DNA of 64,000 nt from Amblyornis subalaris. Its lineage: Eukaryota > Chordata > Aves > Passeriformes > Ptilonorhynchidae. Positions 37,901 to 51,299 of the stretch are shown one piece after another. Each line of letters starts with the position of its first letter. The stretch's first letter is position 1. A program made the position numbers and the translations under genes. The DNA is taken from the NCBI GenBank assembly GCA_018881555.1, contig JACAXG010000106.1, forward strand, positions 2,231,905 to 2,295,904, written 5' to 3'. Below the pieces are notes generated by a model. The model had not been told where the DNA came from. It saw nothing but the letters and a program-made list of their open reading frames with translations, and did no database searches.

Positions 37901-38094
37901 TGTTTGTGGTGTGGTGGCCTCTGTCTCTGTGTGAAAGGAAGGATGGGACCACAGAGGGACAGGGACAGAGCTGCTCCTGTTGTGATGGGGCTGATGGATC
38001 CACAGCAATGCCATTTCTCCACACCCTCATGGACACAACGTTGTTCCTTCTCTTACACCAAGTCCTGGACCAACCCACCGGTGTAAAACTGGCA
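31965..38094. other. Unique non-coding sequence
   Basis: About 6 kb with no supported gene. Frames at 34048-34804 and 35506-36854 are at most 113 codons, on both strands, and have no domain. A GC-richer block lies at about 35870-36260. Single Ns are spread throughout. Confidence 0.45.
36312..36328. repeat. A homopolymer (17 bp)
   Basis: An uninterrupted A run. The 100-200 bp upstream do not resemble a retrocopied gene I can recognise. Confidence 0.9.
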
Positions 38095-38158
38095 GTGCTG
38101 TGTTGGTCTCAATGATCTCAGAGGTCTTTTCCACCCCAAATGATTCCATGATTCTGTG
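38095..38158 (+). repeat. CR1 LINE 3' tail
   Basis: The segment contains 'gttggtctcaatgatctcag', 'aggtcttttccaccccaaat' and 'gattccatgattctgtg', which match the last ~60 bp of a bird CR1 ('ttggactcgatgatctcagaggtcttttccaacctaaatgattctatgattctg'). Weak similarity may reach further upstream, but I cannot fix the start. Confidence 0.82.
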
Positions 38159-38440
38159 GGATGCTCTCTTGCTGGAGGTGAGGCCAGCGANGTCCCTTCC
38201 TACCTTGGTCCTGTCAGCTTCCCAGAGAGTGTTGAAGATGTGTGGCACAACAGGACACAGCATCCACAAGGCTCGCGCTCCTCCCTAAAGCTCCAAAACT
38301 GACAACAAATTATGGAAACGTCTCAGGTTTGTGGTTATATTTCAACTCCATGGGTTTTCATCTTGGGGCTGGGCCGTTGCNACATTTTGGGTACGTTGGT
38401 TTTAGCAGTCCATGATTGGTGAGGGGTTGGACATGCGCAC
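38159..38440. other. Spacer between two CR1 3' ends
   Basis: A 282 bp unique segment between the 3' ends of a plus-strand and a minus-strand CR1 fragment. No feature is seen inside it. Confidence 0.5.
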
Positions 38441-38612
38441 ATGGAATCACAGGATAATTTACGTTGGAAAAGGCCTCCAAGATCATCAAGTCCAACCTGT
38501 GACTGATCCCCACTTTTTCACCCAGACCAGAGCACTTAATGCCGAGTCCAGTCATTCCTTGAACACCTCCAGGCGTGAGGGCTCCATCATCTCCCTGTTC
38601 CAATGCTTGGAT
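38441..38612 (-). repeat. CR1 LINE 3' end, CR1-J-like
   Basis: On the plus strand it runs 'ggaatcacaggataatttac', 'gttggaaaaggcctccaaga', 'tcatcaagtccaacctgtga', 'ctgatccccac', 'ccagaccagagcact', 'cattccttgaacacctccag' and 'catcatctccctgttccaat'. From memory this matches the songbird CR1 type with 'aagtccaacctgtgaccgatccccacc'. This subfamily is one reason to suspect a passerine. It is a non-coding 3' end truncated at about 38612. Confidence 0.85.
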
Positions 38613-41600
38613 GCTACACACAGTCCAAGCTCTTTAACTGGGATCATCTCTTCTGGTGCGTTTTTACAGGAACTTGTGTCAGAGGCCTCTAGTTCATATT
38701 GCATGGGCATTACTTTAAATAAATTAAAAAATCAAATCATGCCTATTCACATGGGTAAAGGCACAACTATTATAAGTTTAAATTAGGGATTGAGCCTTTC
38801 ATTCAGGAGAAAGAAACACTCCACCCAAACAGACCAAAGCCCAACTCATTGGTGCCAAATTTTACACAAAAAATGTACATAAAATAATTTTTTCAAGGCA
38901 GTTTTTTTCCCTCCATTGTTTCCCCCATCTTTATTTCTATTTCTCCTGTGCAAAATATCCCTCTTGCATACCTCCCCTTTCTTCCCATGCAAGAATGGAA
39001 GAAATGCTTAATGGGAACCAAAGCACATTAGGAATATTAAGGAAAAATTACAGTATATACACTATGAAATGAAATGCATCTTTTGTGAATAAATCCCCCC
39101 AGAAATCTTATATTTCCAGGCATCCACTCACATACCTTCATGTAACAACTTATACATTCGTAAAACATTCATTGAAAGCAGCTCTGCAGTTTTATAGAAA
39201 ACAACATGCCAGGGATGCAAGAATCTTGCCAGTTCTGTGAAAAATGACACCAATTAAAGCTTAAATTGCTTGTTTTCTCATAAGGTACATATTTTCATAA
39301 CTTTGAAATCAAATAATTGCTGCTTTTATATTAAATACAATAAAACAAAAAGGATGCTAGTTTAGAGGAACTGCTACAAGCATTTTAATATAATTTTCCC
39401 ACCATTTAAAGTCACAAAATATGGAAAACAAGTCAAGTATGCAAAGTTCCAAGGAGATAGAGAAACTCCTTCAGATTATTACATCATTTGTCTTTTGTGT
39501 CAGGAAATGTGTATGTGATTTCATTGTTTGATTAAATGCCAAAAAAAAAGGCATATTGCACTTATCTAACTGATTACAGATTTTATTCATCTGAAAAAGT
39601 ATTTGTTCGTACTTTGACATCAGAAGGCAATATTTTTTTTAATGCTCCAAACAAGCATTTTCAAAAAATTATAATCCTAACTTCCCAGGCTTGCTTTTTA
39701 TTTTGTATTAACAATGCACTGTACTAAAATTTCCCATACTGGAACACAGTCCCTAGTGGTTTTCAAGCTATAAACTGAGTAAACAGTCCCTTTCTTATTG
39801 AGTGTCTGTGTGAATGCATGTTGTTTCTGGAATACATCATATTCATTTGCAGAAACCCTGTGTATGGATCTTTAACACTTTTTCTCCCCCCCTCTTTTTT
39901 TCCGAGGTACCCAAAATAATAGCTTTTTAAGACAGTAATATAGTCGTGTAACTGGTGGGGAAAAGCACACTGTGGCTCACAATCTGAATTAAACGTGTGT
40001 CATTGGGGGTAAGTTTCATTTAAAATACCTATTTCTGCTAATTATTCAGTATGCTAATGCTGTGCTGCTATACTATCTCTGAATTGTGTTAGCATGTTTC
40101 TGGCAATGCTGTGCTAAGAATATAAGAAAATCAACTAAAAATATTTCCATATTGAGTTCCTTGTTTTTTTAGTAAGAGCATAGAAAGGTGGCACTTATCA
40201 GTGACATTTTCTGGACTCTCACCATATCAGGGTTGACAAACTAAGCTTTACATAATGAAGAAACCTTAAAAAAACCCAACAGAAATAATTTGAGGAGAAA
40301 CACGAAGCTTCATCTGGGGACTTCAAGGTCAGTTACCATTGGCCTGGCCTCCATTAACCCCCACAGGAAATCTTCCAGAATCCTTATTTTATCTTGAGTG
40401 GGTGTTCCCAAACTATCAGTCTTTTTTTCTTTTTTTTTTTTCCTCCACCAAAATAGAGACACAGTTTCCTTTAAAAGACATGAATTTCATCTGGTAGAAC
40501 ATTTTAACAATGTTTACATGGCACGGAGAAATTTGCAGGGAGAATGGCGATATTTTAAATTGCTCTATTAACAAAACTCTGCCTAAATTTGGAAGAAGGA
40601 AAAAGATTTGAAAACTTGGTAAGCGATTAATAGTAAGATATTAAAAGACAGCTAAGCGTTCTCAGTCACTGGGGAAAATAAACTGGGATGGTATAATGAG
40701 ATCCCTACAGTCTTGTGATCAATCCAAAGTAGCAAGAATGTAATACCAATGGGTTAACTAATTATATGTATATATTTAAAAAGTCTCTCAGTAGTCTGAA
40801 TCATGTCCAATATGAATGCTGAGGATTACATGATCTATTATTAACCCATTAGTATTGCGCTTTCGGTGTTCCTTGGCAATGAAAAGCTCCAACAGGAATA
40901 AACTGTCTAAAATATGTGTCTTTTTAATAAAGTGGGTAATTTTTTNTTTTTTGGTGGGGAGGGGAGAGTATATCTTATTTATAGTGTCATTTTAAACTCA
41001 AGTTACAACGTCCTAGATTTAAGAGACAGGCCAGCAATGCAGGCAAGGGTGTCTCCTGCAAGGAGACAGAGATTAATGCCATGTGTACTGATGATTCTCC
41101 ACCACAATTTAGGATTCTGGTGGCGCCATGACGCCCGTTTTTTTTGTGGTGGTTTGCCAAGAGAAAATTACTTAAACCAATTGTGAATGCATTCCTGTTA
41201 TACTTTTACACAACCACATTTCTGTACATAAATAGCATAATGAGTATTTTTTAAATGATCTCTCATTCCAGATTCACCTACTTTGCATAAAATGTCAAGC
41301 ACAGGANGGAGGGGAGTTGAGGTTTTGTTTGTGTTTTTTCTTTTTTCTTTTTTTCTTTTTTTCCTAACTGAGAAAGGTTTTCACATGGGAATATACTTTT
41401 TCCCCCCCCCCTCCTTCTTTCTCCATGACAACTGACCACAATTGAAGTAGATTCTTCTTTACATACTGTAATGTGAGAATTTTCTTCAGCTGGAGGGTGT
41501 TTTATTCCCTAAATTGAAAGCTGTTCTACTTCACTGCATAAAATGTGAACACGAGTGTTAGGATTGGTACCTCTGCCAGGTAAGAACAGGTACAGGGACA

Positions 41601-44600
41601 GCTTGAAGGCCCTCAAAACCAGAAGTTTTTAAGACTTTACAGGACTGAGGTTGAGAAGAGTTTGTAAATNGAAATGTTCTAAGCCCAACATGATATCCTG
41701 ATATTAAGGAGAGTTTACATCAGGCAGAACACGTTCAAGTGTTTTGGCTAACTTCACAACTGTTTTTATCAATTTACTTGTTTCAAAATTTTGCAAAGAA
41801 GGCATTTATTCTTTTTTTTTTGCCCCAGTCTATGAAGGCAGTTTGTGGAGCTCTCTATTTTATGGTGTTATTTTTGTGAGCCTGCTGTAGGTCAATAAAG
41901 CAAGATTTATTAGAGGCTTTTAGAAATGCTGGTCTTCTAATCATTGCTATATTTTTAGGAGTGACTCTCTTTGTTGCCTGAGCCGCTTAATCTGTCTCCA
42001 GGAGTTTGATTCTTGGTTGTGCTCCTATTTGAAGGCGATTCTCAAGTGCAAGTGTGTTCACGCTGGGTGATGGAGCCCACAGAGCTGCCCTGTCCCTCCC
42101 AGGGTTTTGAAAACTCGAAATGAAGTATCTAGCTTGATATTTAATGGGAGGAGGGCTGTGTGCGAGGATGATGGGCTTGGAGGCCTCCTCTGCTTCTGGT
42201 TTTGCTGTGCTCTGAAAGATTTGTAATCCTTTTAAAGTCGGTGGCTTCCTACCGTGACTGTGAGAACTATGGTAATCAAGCCTGAAGCATTTGAATGACA
42301 ATGTTGTCATGTTTAAATATTAATCTGACTGGAGCAGATAGAGATATAATNCTGTGACTGGGACAGAATAATGTGTATCTAGAAATAAGGTCTTTGTCCA
42401 AGGCCAAATCGAACACTCTCCCTTAGTCCTTAGGCACGGAAAGTTCTTCCTGGTCTGGCAGAAGGCTTGGAGGGGTCTGATAAATCATCTTTAGTGAGAG
42501 CTGTAGTTTTCATGAAGAACTATGTCGGTGNGTGTGCTGAGGAGAGAGAGGATTTTGGTTGCCTTCTTGCAACCATTGCAACAAATTACAGGGAGTTCAC
42601 ACAGAACACAGCAAAGCAGCTGATCTAACCATATTTCTGNTTTTGTGGTGCTCATGGTGCAGAGGTGTTTGCTAAGCAGACCTCTACAGAAAAAAAAAGG
42701 NGGTCGCCAGTACATCTCTATGTGTTCTTTAACATAATATTTTAGTTTGCGAATTAGAAATGGATTTAAAATTATAACATTTGAAAAATAATTTCCTCTT
42801 GATGTGCAATTAAGTTCAGTGTTTGTGTATAACTTCAATGCCATAATAACCTAGATTTTTACTGCTCTGTGTGGTTCCTGCAGTTATTATATCCAGTTGT
42901 ACCAATATTGGCTGTTACAGTGGTGCAAATATGTGGGGTGGTCTTGGAAATACACTTTATCTGAAAATTGGAGAAAGATTCCAGTAAAAGTGAAGAAAGA
43001 CTAGGAGATTAAAAAAAAAATTGGTAGTCAGAGCAGAAGAAGAGGTTTTCTGGCAACTTAAGGGGAGTTATTGGCACTGGAAATTAAGAGGGTCTAGCAG
43101 TTTGGAAAGAGAGAGAGAGAGGACTTTGGAAAAGGGATGGAAGGGCCAAATACAAGGACAGAGAGGTCAAGAGGAAGATTGGCAGGACAGCAAAAGAGTT
43201 TGCCTCCAGAGAGAAGCAGAAAGGCATGGCTTCCTAAAATAGAAAGTCCAAAGAGTATCATCAAAGGATTCAGCTGTGGGAAACCTGTCCAGCTAAAGAG
43301 GCAGCAAGTCTCAGATGTTTATTATTTTTTGGAATGCTGCAAGATGTAAAGCAGGCAATTTCAATTAAAAAAAAAACAACTGACAAATCAAAACATGTTT
43401 AGATTCAGACTAACAAATTTGCCTTTCAAATTTTCTTCAGAAAACTTCTGTTGCAGTTTAAAAAGCCCCAAGTTAGAACCCTAAGTTATTTCAGGGTCTT
43501 AACATGCCTGGGTCAGAAATTACCCAGCTATTTGAAAATGGGGGTAGGGGATGGTTTTGCAGAAATATGGAGCCTTGAAAAAGGGAAAAATTATAGTGTA
43601 AATAACCAAATATTAAGTGTAGCCCAGTCTGACTCTTGTCATTGGGTNACATTTTCAGACATTTTCATTTTTAACTGCTCAAGTACCTTTATGATCACCT
43701 GTCATATATGTGTCATTACTTATGTCACCTTGAAAAGTCAGGGCTTGCTGTTAGAATTTTGCAGCAACAAGTAATATCTGCTACTTTTTCAAGTGTATGA
43801 GATAATTCAGTGTACATCAGCTGCTGCTGCTGGAGAAACATTGACTTGTGATGTAGTTATGCTTGATAGCTTAATTATTCATTGCTTTGTTACTTCTTGC
43901 TTTTATAAAATTGGTTTCTGTCAGGTTTGAAGTATGCCAGCTCAAGACCCAAACATGGATCATACTTGCAAAGTCAGCTGTACAAAAGTCTTCACTTAAT
44001 GAACATGTTTACTTTACTTTTGTGCTTCTATAAATAATGTATAATGTAAATTTTCGAGGTCTAGTGTCCCTTTCCCAGAGGGGAGGTAGTTCTGGTGCAG
44101 GAGCAGGAATTGAGGAAGTTAAATCTTTGTTGCTTCTACTGAGGGCTCTGCAGCCTTACATGAGGTGCTCTCTAGAGCACCTTACTAAAGGAAACTTCCA
44201 TTTTTGGCTGTCAAGTGTATGGAGAGGACACATATATAATAAAGACTGAGTGTTTGTGAGAGTTACACCCACATCTGTCACAAAGCATTTTACTACAGGC
44301 CTCTACTTTGTGCCCTGATTTAAGAGGAAACTTAAAAATCCTACCTCTAATGCACAAATGTTCGAGTGACACTTGTCATATTTATCAGGGTAGCCCCATA
44401 AACAGTTGATCTATGGTTTTTATCAATTTTATATTCAGAATAAAAAGTTGCCATATTGCCAAAATACACATTTAAGTCTTGAGCCTTGTGAGGAGAGCTG
44501 TGACATTTCAACACTGCTACGTAAGAAGGAAAAGAAATCCAAAATGCCCTTGTAAGGAAGCATCTGTTTACTAACGATGCCTGCCTATCCCAAAGTCAGC

Positions 44601-46289
44601 CCTGTGTACTGGGCTGATTATAACAGCAATTCAGAGGAAGAGAGGCAAAATATTTGGCTGAATTTAACTGAATCTAACAGAAGCAAATGTTAATACTGGA
44701 GGCTGANGTGTNTCTGAGTTTCTGAGAGCTGNANNAGAACTGTGNTGTAGAACAATAATCCTAGAACAANGATACCTAGGTTGCTTTCANGAGGACCAAA
44801 GCCCACATTTGCTTAATTTAGCTAGACTTTCTAGTCAACCAGGAAGTTATTCACTCCATCTCCCTGCCAGTCTAGTACAGGTGTTGAACGCAAGCATTGG
44901 TCATTTCTCGTCTGAGGAGCAGGGCTTTCGGGGAGGGCTCTGGGAAAGCAAGAACCAAGCCACACTGTCATGTTCAGCTGACACAGCTGTTTGTTGTACA
45001 GCCTCTCCTCCCTCCTGGACTGCTGCCACGTGTGATTGAAGCATGTTTGGAGTCCTGGTGGGTGCAAGAGTCTTGCTGGGCTGTCTCTACTGGGACCGGT
45101 GACGGGAAAGGGCATCAGTCGTGCTCTCTGGTTGGCAAACTCGTGCGACGCCGAGAGTAAGGAAATTAAAATCTAATGCTGTTCAAACGGGCAGCCTGAC
45201 TCATAATGGAGATGGGGCAGCGAGCCTGGGTATGTCAGGAGCAGCATTTTAACCCAACAAGACACATGTAACCAGGCATGACAAGCCGGCGTGCTGACAC
45301 GGGGACCGGTGCGTCTGAGACAAAGGCAGTTTGCTGAAAATCAGATTCCCCTCANCCTAAACAAATTTTCACTTTGCAAGATTTCATGATTAACAGGCTT
45401 TCTAGAATATTTGCAACTTTCTGGAGAGCGAGCTTGGGTTTTTTTTAAGAAAAAAGTTAAATGGAACACACACACTGCCTTTGAAATGTAGCCATAGGAA
45501 GGTCGTATATTTAGGTGTTACATATTAAAATATTGATTTTTTTGAGAATATAAAACCCCTGCTTACAATAAATACAATGCAAGTCATAACCTTTATTATA
45601 AAAATATTCCAGTGTTCCACAGTAAAGGGTCATTAACATTGCTACACCATGGAATTTGATCATTAGTGGAGGACACTACGTTTTGTTTTTAATCAGGCAG
45701 TGATTTATATAGAAACTTATTAAGAAGCAAGATATGGCTCATTTCTGATCTGTGACATGCTTAAAAGATGTTGCAAATTATGGGATTGATCCCGTAGATC
45801 GCTGAGCTGATAGGAAGAAATGTCAATAAGCAAAGTACTCGCTCTGCCACGGGCCTGTGCCTTGCACAGCAGTAGATGTGCAGCATGTGCTGAGGGAATC
45901 TGAGACAGTAAAGCTGTCCTGATCCCAGCCATTCCAAACTCCCTGTGCTTTATGGGAAGTCAAGTGTGTGATTCTTTCTGTTATTTTAATTCTGGATGAC
46001 TGGCTGAAAGTTGGGTTTTTTCATGGAGAAAGCCTCACGCCTAAGAAGGCATTGGCATGTTCTCACTTGAGGTGCTGGCCTTACACCCTNTTGTGCTCGA
46101 GGTGTGTGGCCAGACATTGTGAGGGGGCACCTGGGGAACAGAGAGCTTTGGGAAGGGTTGGTGGTGAGCAAAGGTGGCCGAGGGCATGGCTGCAAAGCTG
46201 AGCTGCAGTGGGGACATGGGGAAGAATCATCACACATTGGTTCTTCAGCTCCCTGTAGTGAGGACAGGAGGTCACGAGGTCTTCAGTGG
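38613..46289. other. Unique non-coding sequence
   Basis: 7.7 kb without a recognisable gene. There is a pyrimidine tract at 41334-41364, a short GA repeat at about 43107-43121, and a cluster of eight ambiguous bases at 44707-44790. The AT-rich, TAAT-dense block at about 39990-40130 and the complex block at 45080-45350 look non-random but cannot be assigned. Open frames up to 124 codons show no domain. Confidence 0.45.
41334..41364. repeat. T-rich pyrimidine tract
   Basis: Runs of six to seven T separated by single C bases. This is a low-complexity tract. Confidence 0.85.
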
Positions 46290-46342
46290 AGAAAAATGGA
46301 CTTTGAAGGGGTTCTTCCAGCTCAAGATATTCTGTGATTCTC
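46290..46342 (+). repeat. CR1-like 3' tail
   Basis: The ending 'gttcttccagctcaagatat' followed by 'tctgtgattct' matches the same CR1 tail type as the one at 20260-20279. Upstream sequence from about 46140 may belong to it but is too diverged to claim. Confidence 0.55.
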
Positions 46343-49300
46343 AGTGTCCAAAATTCAGCCTCACAGTGGCAAGGGGAGTTCACATGTACGGCTTTATGTG
46401 AAAACGTATAATGAGCTTAATTTAAATCATTCAGGTTGCATTGGGTCACTTTCCTGGAGTAGTTCAAGCAGAAGGTTTGTGGTGGGGTAGTCTTGGCTCC
46501 CATCAGCAGCACCACAGAGCCACTCTCAGGGACAAGAAATAGTGTCCTCTGCAAGTGTGACACAGACAATTTGCTTGGAACATGNATCTGCCTGTGGGTC
46601 TGAGGCCTCCTGAGGGGTGGGCATTGCTGAGGCCTTTGGGGTGCNAATAGCAGAGCCAAGGGTGCTGAAAGGAGAGAAGTGCCACATGGCAATTAAAATA
46701 ACTGCTGGAAGTAGAGAGTTTCTAGCAGGAAAAACACNCTGGCCTTCATATAAGTTGCTTTATGTGTAGAAATCTGTGAGCAGTGAGATGTCGAATGTCA
46801 CCCAAGAAAGTTTCACAGAGGAGAGCAAAATCTTCCTGTGCCAGAATGATCTTGTTACACATGCAGTACTTATTAATGTGGGTGAGTTTGGTTTGAGGGG
46901 TTTTTTAAAATATTTCTTTTTAGGTAGTGCATGTTTTCCATTATTTTAATTGGGCAAAGCCTGATAAAAGCAAATGTACACTTCACGTGTCAAAGAACAT
47001 GCTGCAGCTTTTTTATTCACATGTGAAACCTGCTTATATGTCACTTTATATGATTTTCTTTTTAAATTTTGTTAGCTGAGTTTTAGTGCTCTTTAAAGTA
47101 AAAGTGATAGCAACCAGGTGCATTATGGGGTGGGTAGATGACACAACCCTGCCAACACACCTACGTGAATAATTCCCACATTTCCAGGCTCTGCAGCTCG
47201 TGCAGGACCAGGCGGTTGTTTTGTGCTGTTGATACACAGAAGGCTCTCGGGCAGACACCACCAGTCTGATTTTGAAACTGTAAACTATATTTGACTCTTC
47301 TAAAGTGAAATTATAAAGTAATTAAAAAAAGTTGTTGCTCACCAATTTTACATTTTTGTTGACATGATTTTTCTCTAACATTTTTCAGTTCTGATGAGAA
47401 TTTTAAAAAAACTAAACAATATACCAAGCCCCCTACTTCACTTGCTTTCTGGCTCAGCCATTTGAAGCCTTCCCATNGCCACTCAAATAGAGGGAATGCC
47501 AGTTTGTCTGTTAAACAGCCAACAATAAATATATGAATTCATGAGGACAGTGAGAAGCACAAACTCACAAACTGCACCCCATGCAGTCACTGCTGCCTGT
47601 ACCAACACCACTTAAAATTTTATACGGCTACTTTTTTTTAAACACCTCAACAGATGGAAGCAAATACTTTTGCAACCTGAGTTAAAAAAAAAAAAAAAGT
47701 AAACCCAGAAAAAACCTTATATTATTTTTTTTTTTTTTCTTTAAGCCTTTGATCCTGACTCTCCAGTCGTGGGAACAAGGAGAAGTCCGCTCCCGTGAAC
47801 TGTGAGTAGGAAGCTGCGAGGGAATCAGCAGATGAGTTTGAGCGTTAGGCCTTGTTTATGCTGGGGATTAAGTCATTTGTGGTCAGTACCCAACGCAGCT
47901 GGGCTGCTGCAGGCTCCCGGCTCCCATCAGATGACATTCCTGGAGGGAGGATCAGGGGCACGTGTGGCGGGGCCACTGCACTCCCCGCTGGAGCAGGGCG
48001 AATCCAGGCCGGAGACAACCTCCTCTTCCCGGCCCTCGTGTTCCCAACATGTCAGACTGGAGCAGCGCTCCTTGGGCGAACGGAAAACTTCGGAGAATAA
48101 AGGGTTCTGGAAGGGATTGATCAAAACCATAATTTTATGGGTGTAGCAATAAACAGCCAAGCCAAGCCTGAGCTGCGGAAAAGCTCAGCGGCTGCTACTC
48201 CGCGTTTCTCAAGGTCCTGAAGGAAAAGACAATCAGCAGATAGGGAAGTGAAGGGGGAAAAACGCCCAAATTGCTGCAGTGCTGTGTCTGTGAGACCATT
48301 TCAAATATCTGCCTGCATTTGGGAATATCTTGGGTTGCACTCTGAAAGTTTAAGGCTTTTTCCAAAGGTGATTTTATTGTCAACTGCTGTTAGGGTGGAT
48401 TTATTTTTTTCTAGCAGGCACATGGTTAACATCTTTCTGTGCTTCTAAATATAAACTCGCTCCCCAGTAGTATTATCCAGGTCTCATTCCTTCTCCATTT
48501 CTCTTTCTTTTTTTCTGTTCCTCTCCCTCTTTCTCCCTCTGTCACTGAGCGTTTGAGGAGGCTCCGAGTCACAATTGGATGCTGTGAGGATGGATTGCTG
48601 TCCTGATCTGTGCCGGGTTGCACCAACACTCTCTGTAAAGTTTTACTTTCGTGGAGTGCTATATAGTGACTTTTTATGTGTCNAAGAAATGGAAACATTT
48701 TGTCTCGTATAAAGAAAAAAAAAAAAAGAAATATTTTTATACTGTGCTCCATTCACAGACCACATCAGAGGTATTCTAAGAATAGAATAGATCAAATATA
48801 TTTTATGGAAATATAATGAGAAAAGGATGTGTTCCCAAAACTCACTCTGAACAAAGGAATGCAACATAGTCAGGAATACTTTAATGCGCCTAACAATTTT
48901 CTCATGTGAAAGGCTGAAGGAACAGTCTTGGTTTGAAGAAATCTTCCAATTCTCCCCAGGCACCCTGAACTTGAAATCAGAACTAGGAAAGCTATATATT
49001 ACAAAAAAAGAAAATGTATGGAAAAAGTGACTGAGGGCATTAACCATAAAAGACGTTTTGAAAAGAAAAATAACATCAATATGAAACATTTTGTCATGTT
49101 TCATTTCATTGATCATATATTTATTTTATGTGCTCTGGAGCACTGAAGCTTAGATGTAACTACATTTCAGGAGCCTCATATTAGACCTGTCATTTTCTTT
49201 GTGGTGAAAACTAAATAGCAAGAAAAAAAAAATAAAATAGATTGCAATTATTAGATTTGGGTTGGATTCCATTGGATTCCGCTTAAAAACTTCAAAAATG

Positions 49301-51299
49301 GAACTTTGAAAAAGAGACATTACATTAACAGCTATTAAAGGCACTGCCTGTGTGACAGATAGAGAAGTAGGAGGTACACCTACAATGTAAAATAATGCAT
49401 CTTTTCCACGGTAATGCAATATNTTCACCTTAAATAGGCTTGTAATTAAACCTGCCACTGTTGATTAGATCAGCCATGTAGGAAAGATGCATTTGTATTA
49501 TCTCTAATTAAATCTATTTTAAACAAGTTGAAGTTANAGATTGTTTTTTCCACTCCCCAATACAATAACATGTCTTTCAGATGCCGCACAGGGCTCCCCA
49601 GTAGTAGATCTTTGCTTAAAGATCTTTTCCGTAGCTGGTCTCTGATCCCAGGTTTCTTCTGCCTCAGGTCTGCACTTCTTTCTTAGGCAAAACCCTCAAG
49701 GATTTAAGACCGGGTTGTTGCAGGAACACGGTGGATGGGATCAGGCCTTTGTGAGTACCGTCAGAAATTTGTTTTACCATTGGTAAGGAAGAGAAAGTAT
49801 TTATTATAACTCAGAATCTTGAGTCTTAATGAGTTTTCCAATAAATACAAGGTCAGTTTAGAAGTTNTTAGTGGAGAGAAGTGGGGTAGGGAAGGTACGA
49901 GCCGGGACGATGGGCGATGGGACGATGGCCAGAGGTGCTGATTCACCTCTGGGCACAGAGTGGCTCTGCTCTTTTGGACCTCTCCTTGACCACAAGTAGC
50001 CAAGTGGGTCAGGCTCGGTGCTCGTGGCTCTGTGAATGCCAAATTTTGTTTCTGAAACAACCCAAGTACACTGAAAACCTTCAGGAGCCAAGAGTGCTCT
50101 GTTTCACGTTGTAACAGAAATGGAAAAAAAAATAACTTGTGCTATGTTTTCATATTGATTTTCCTTCTCTTGGTGCAACATTTTCAATTTAAATGGCAGC
50201 AGACTGAAGCACAGAATGGGAAGGAATGTTCTGAGCTCCACAACTGGGAAAAGAGCCTGGTTTTCCGATTTTGTGTCCGTGTTATCCAATTAAATTTTGT
50301 CACTGTCCTGTGATTTCATGTCCAGTGCAGTATTGCTTCCACAGAAAAGCTAATTATGGAATAAGATAAGTATGAAAGTGTCCATATTTAATTACTACTA
50401 TATAGTATATTCAGGAAAAAGATTTTTTTCCCTAAAATTGTTTTAATTAGCATGAAGGAAAAGTTTCTGCTGATTTTTATTGTCACACGATAGAGAGAAA
50501 ATTATTTCATGCTACCATTGAACTATATTTAACTTCCATCTTTCTATCTACAACAGAAAACTTGAAAATTAGTTTGTTAGATATTTATTGCTCCTTTTTA
50601 TCTCATAAGGGTTTTCTTCAAGTACCATTAAATAATGATGTAATTTTTAGACTATATGTTATCAGATGGTAAAAGTTTAATTTTTGTTGTTCAGTTGTGT
50701 GTTTTGTCCTTTTTATATTTCTTAGCTGAAGGAGAAACATTCTACCTTCCAGAAACCTGATATTTTGGACCAGATCCCTGTCTGAACAGGTTGTATGCTG
50801 CCCTTTTCAAAATCAGGCTATCAGAGGATGCCCTTCAGCAGAAGTGTTAAGAGGACTCGGTGAGCTTAACATGTTTCGCCTGCTTAATTTAATTTGGAAA
50901 AATTCAACCAGAAAATGAAGTTATTAACAGGTTGGTACATTCAGAGATAAGATGATGTCACAGGAAAGCAGTCAAGTGGGCAGCTTGTCAAAGTATAAAA
51001 TATGTATCTGTCAGAATCAAATGATAGATAAGCTGTGGCTGGGTGTAGGATGCAGTGAAAATAGTGTGCTAAAAATTGAAGCTGAATCCCACCAGTCTGG
51101 AGCACAAGATTTTAGTAACTATTGTGGTGAGCAGAAATACAACAATTCTGGGGACATGAACTGTGCTGCTGAAACATGGTGTGTGTAATTCCTGGCCAGC
51201 AGCCAGAAGCACATTCACCAGCATCAGACCCCCAAGAGGCAAGAGAGACCTCGAAAGTGTGGCTGTTCCAACAGATGGGGACTGAATCCAGCTCTGAGG
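46343..51299. other. Unique non-coding sequence
   Basis: No gene is supported. An A15 run (47684-47698) and a T14 run (47725-47738) stand close together before a CpG-enriched patch (about 47770-48190). The patch includes a good donor-like sequence (aact|gtgagtagg, near 47810) but no partner exon. A short tandem of gatgg-containing units lies at about 49905-49928. Confidence 0.45.
47684..47738. repeat. A15 run followed by T14 run
   Basis: A run of 15 A (47684-47698) and a run of 14 T (47725-47738) are separated by 26 bp. They are complementary and could pair as a stem in single strands, but both are plain homopolymers and may be independent. Confidence 0.85.

Noticed and set aside
48643..49116. 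Open frame of 157 codons, minus strand, rich in F, I and S
   Set aside because: The hydrophobic look comes from A-rich sequence read in antisense. There is no signal peptide plus domain architecture.
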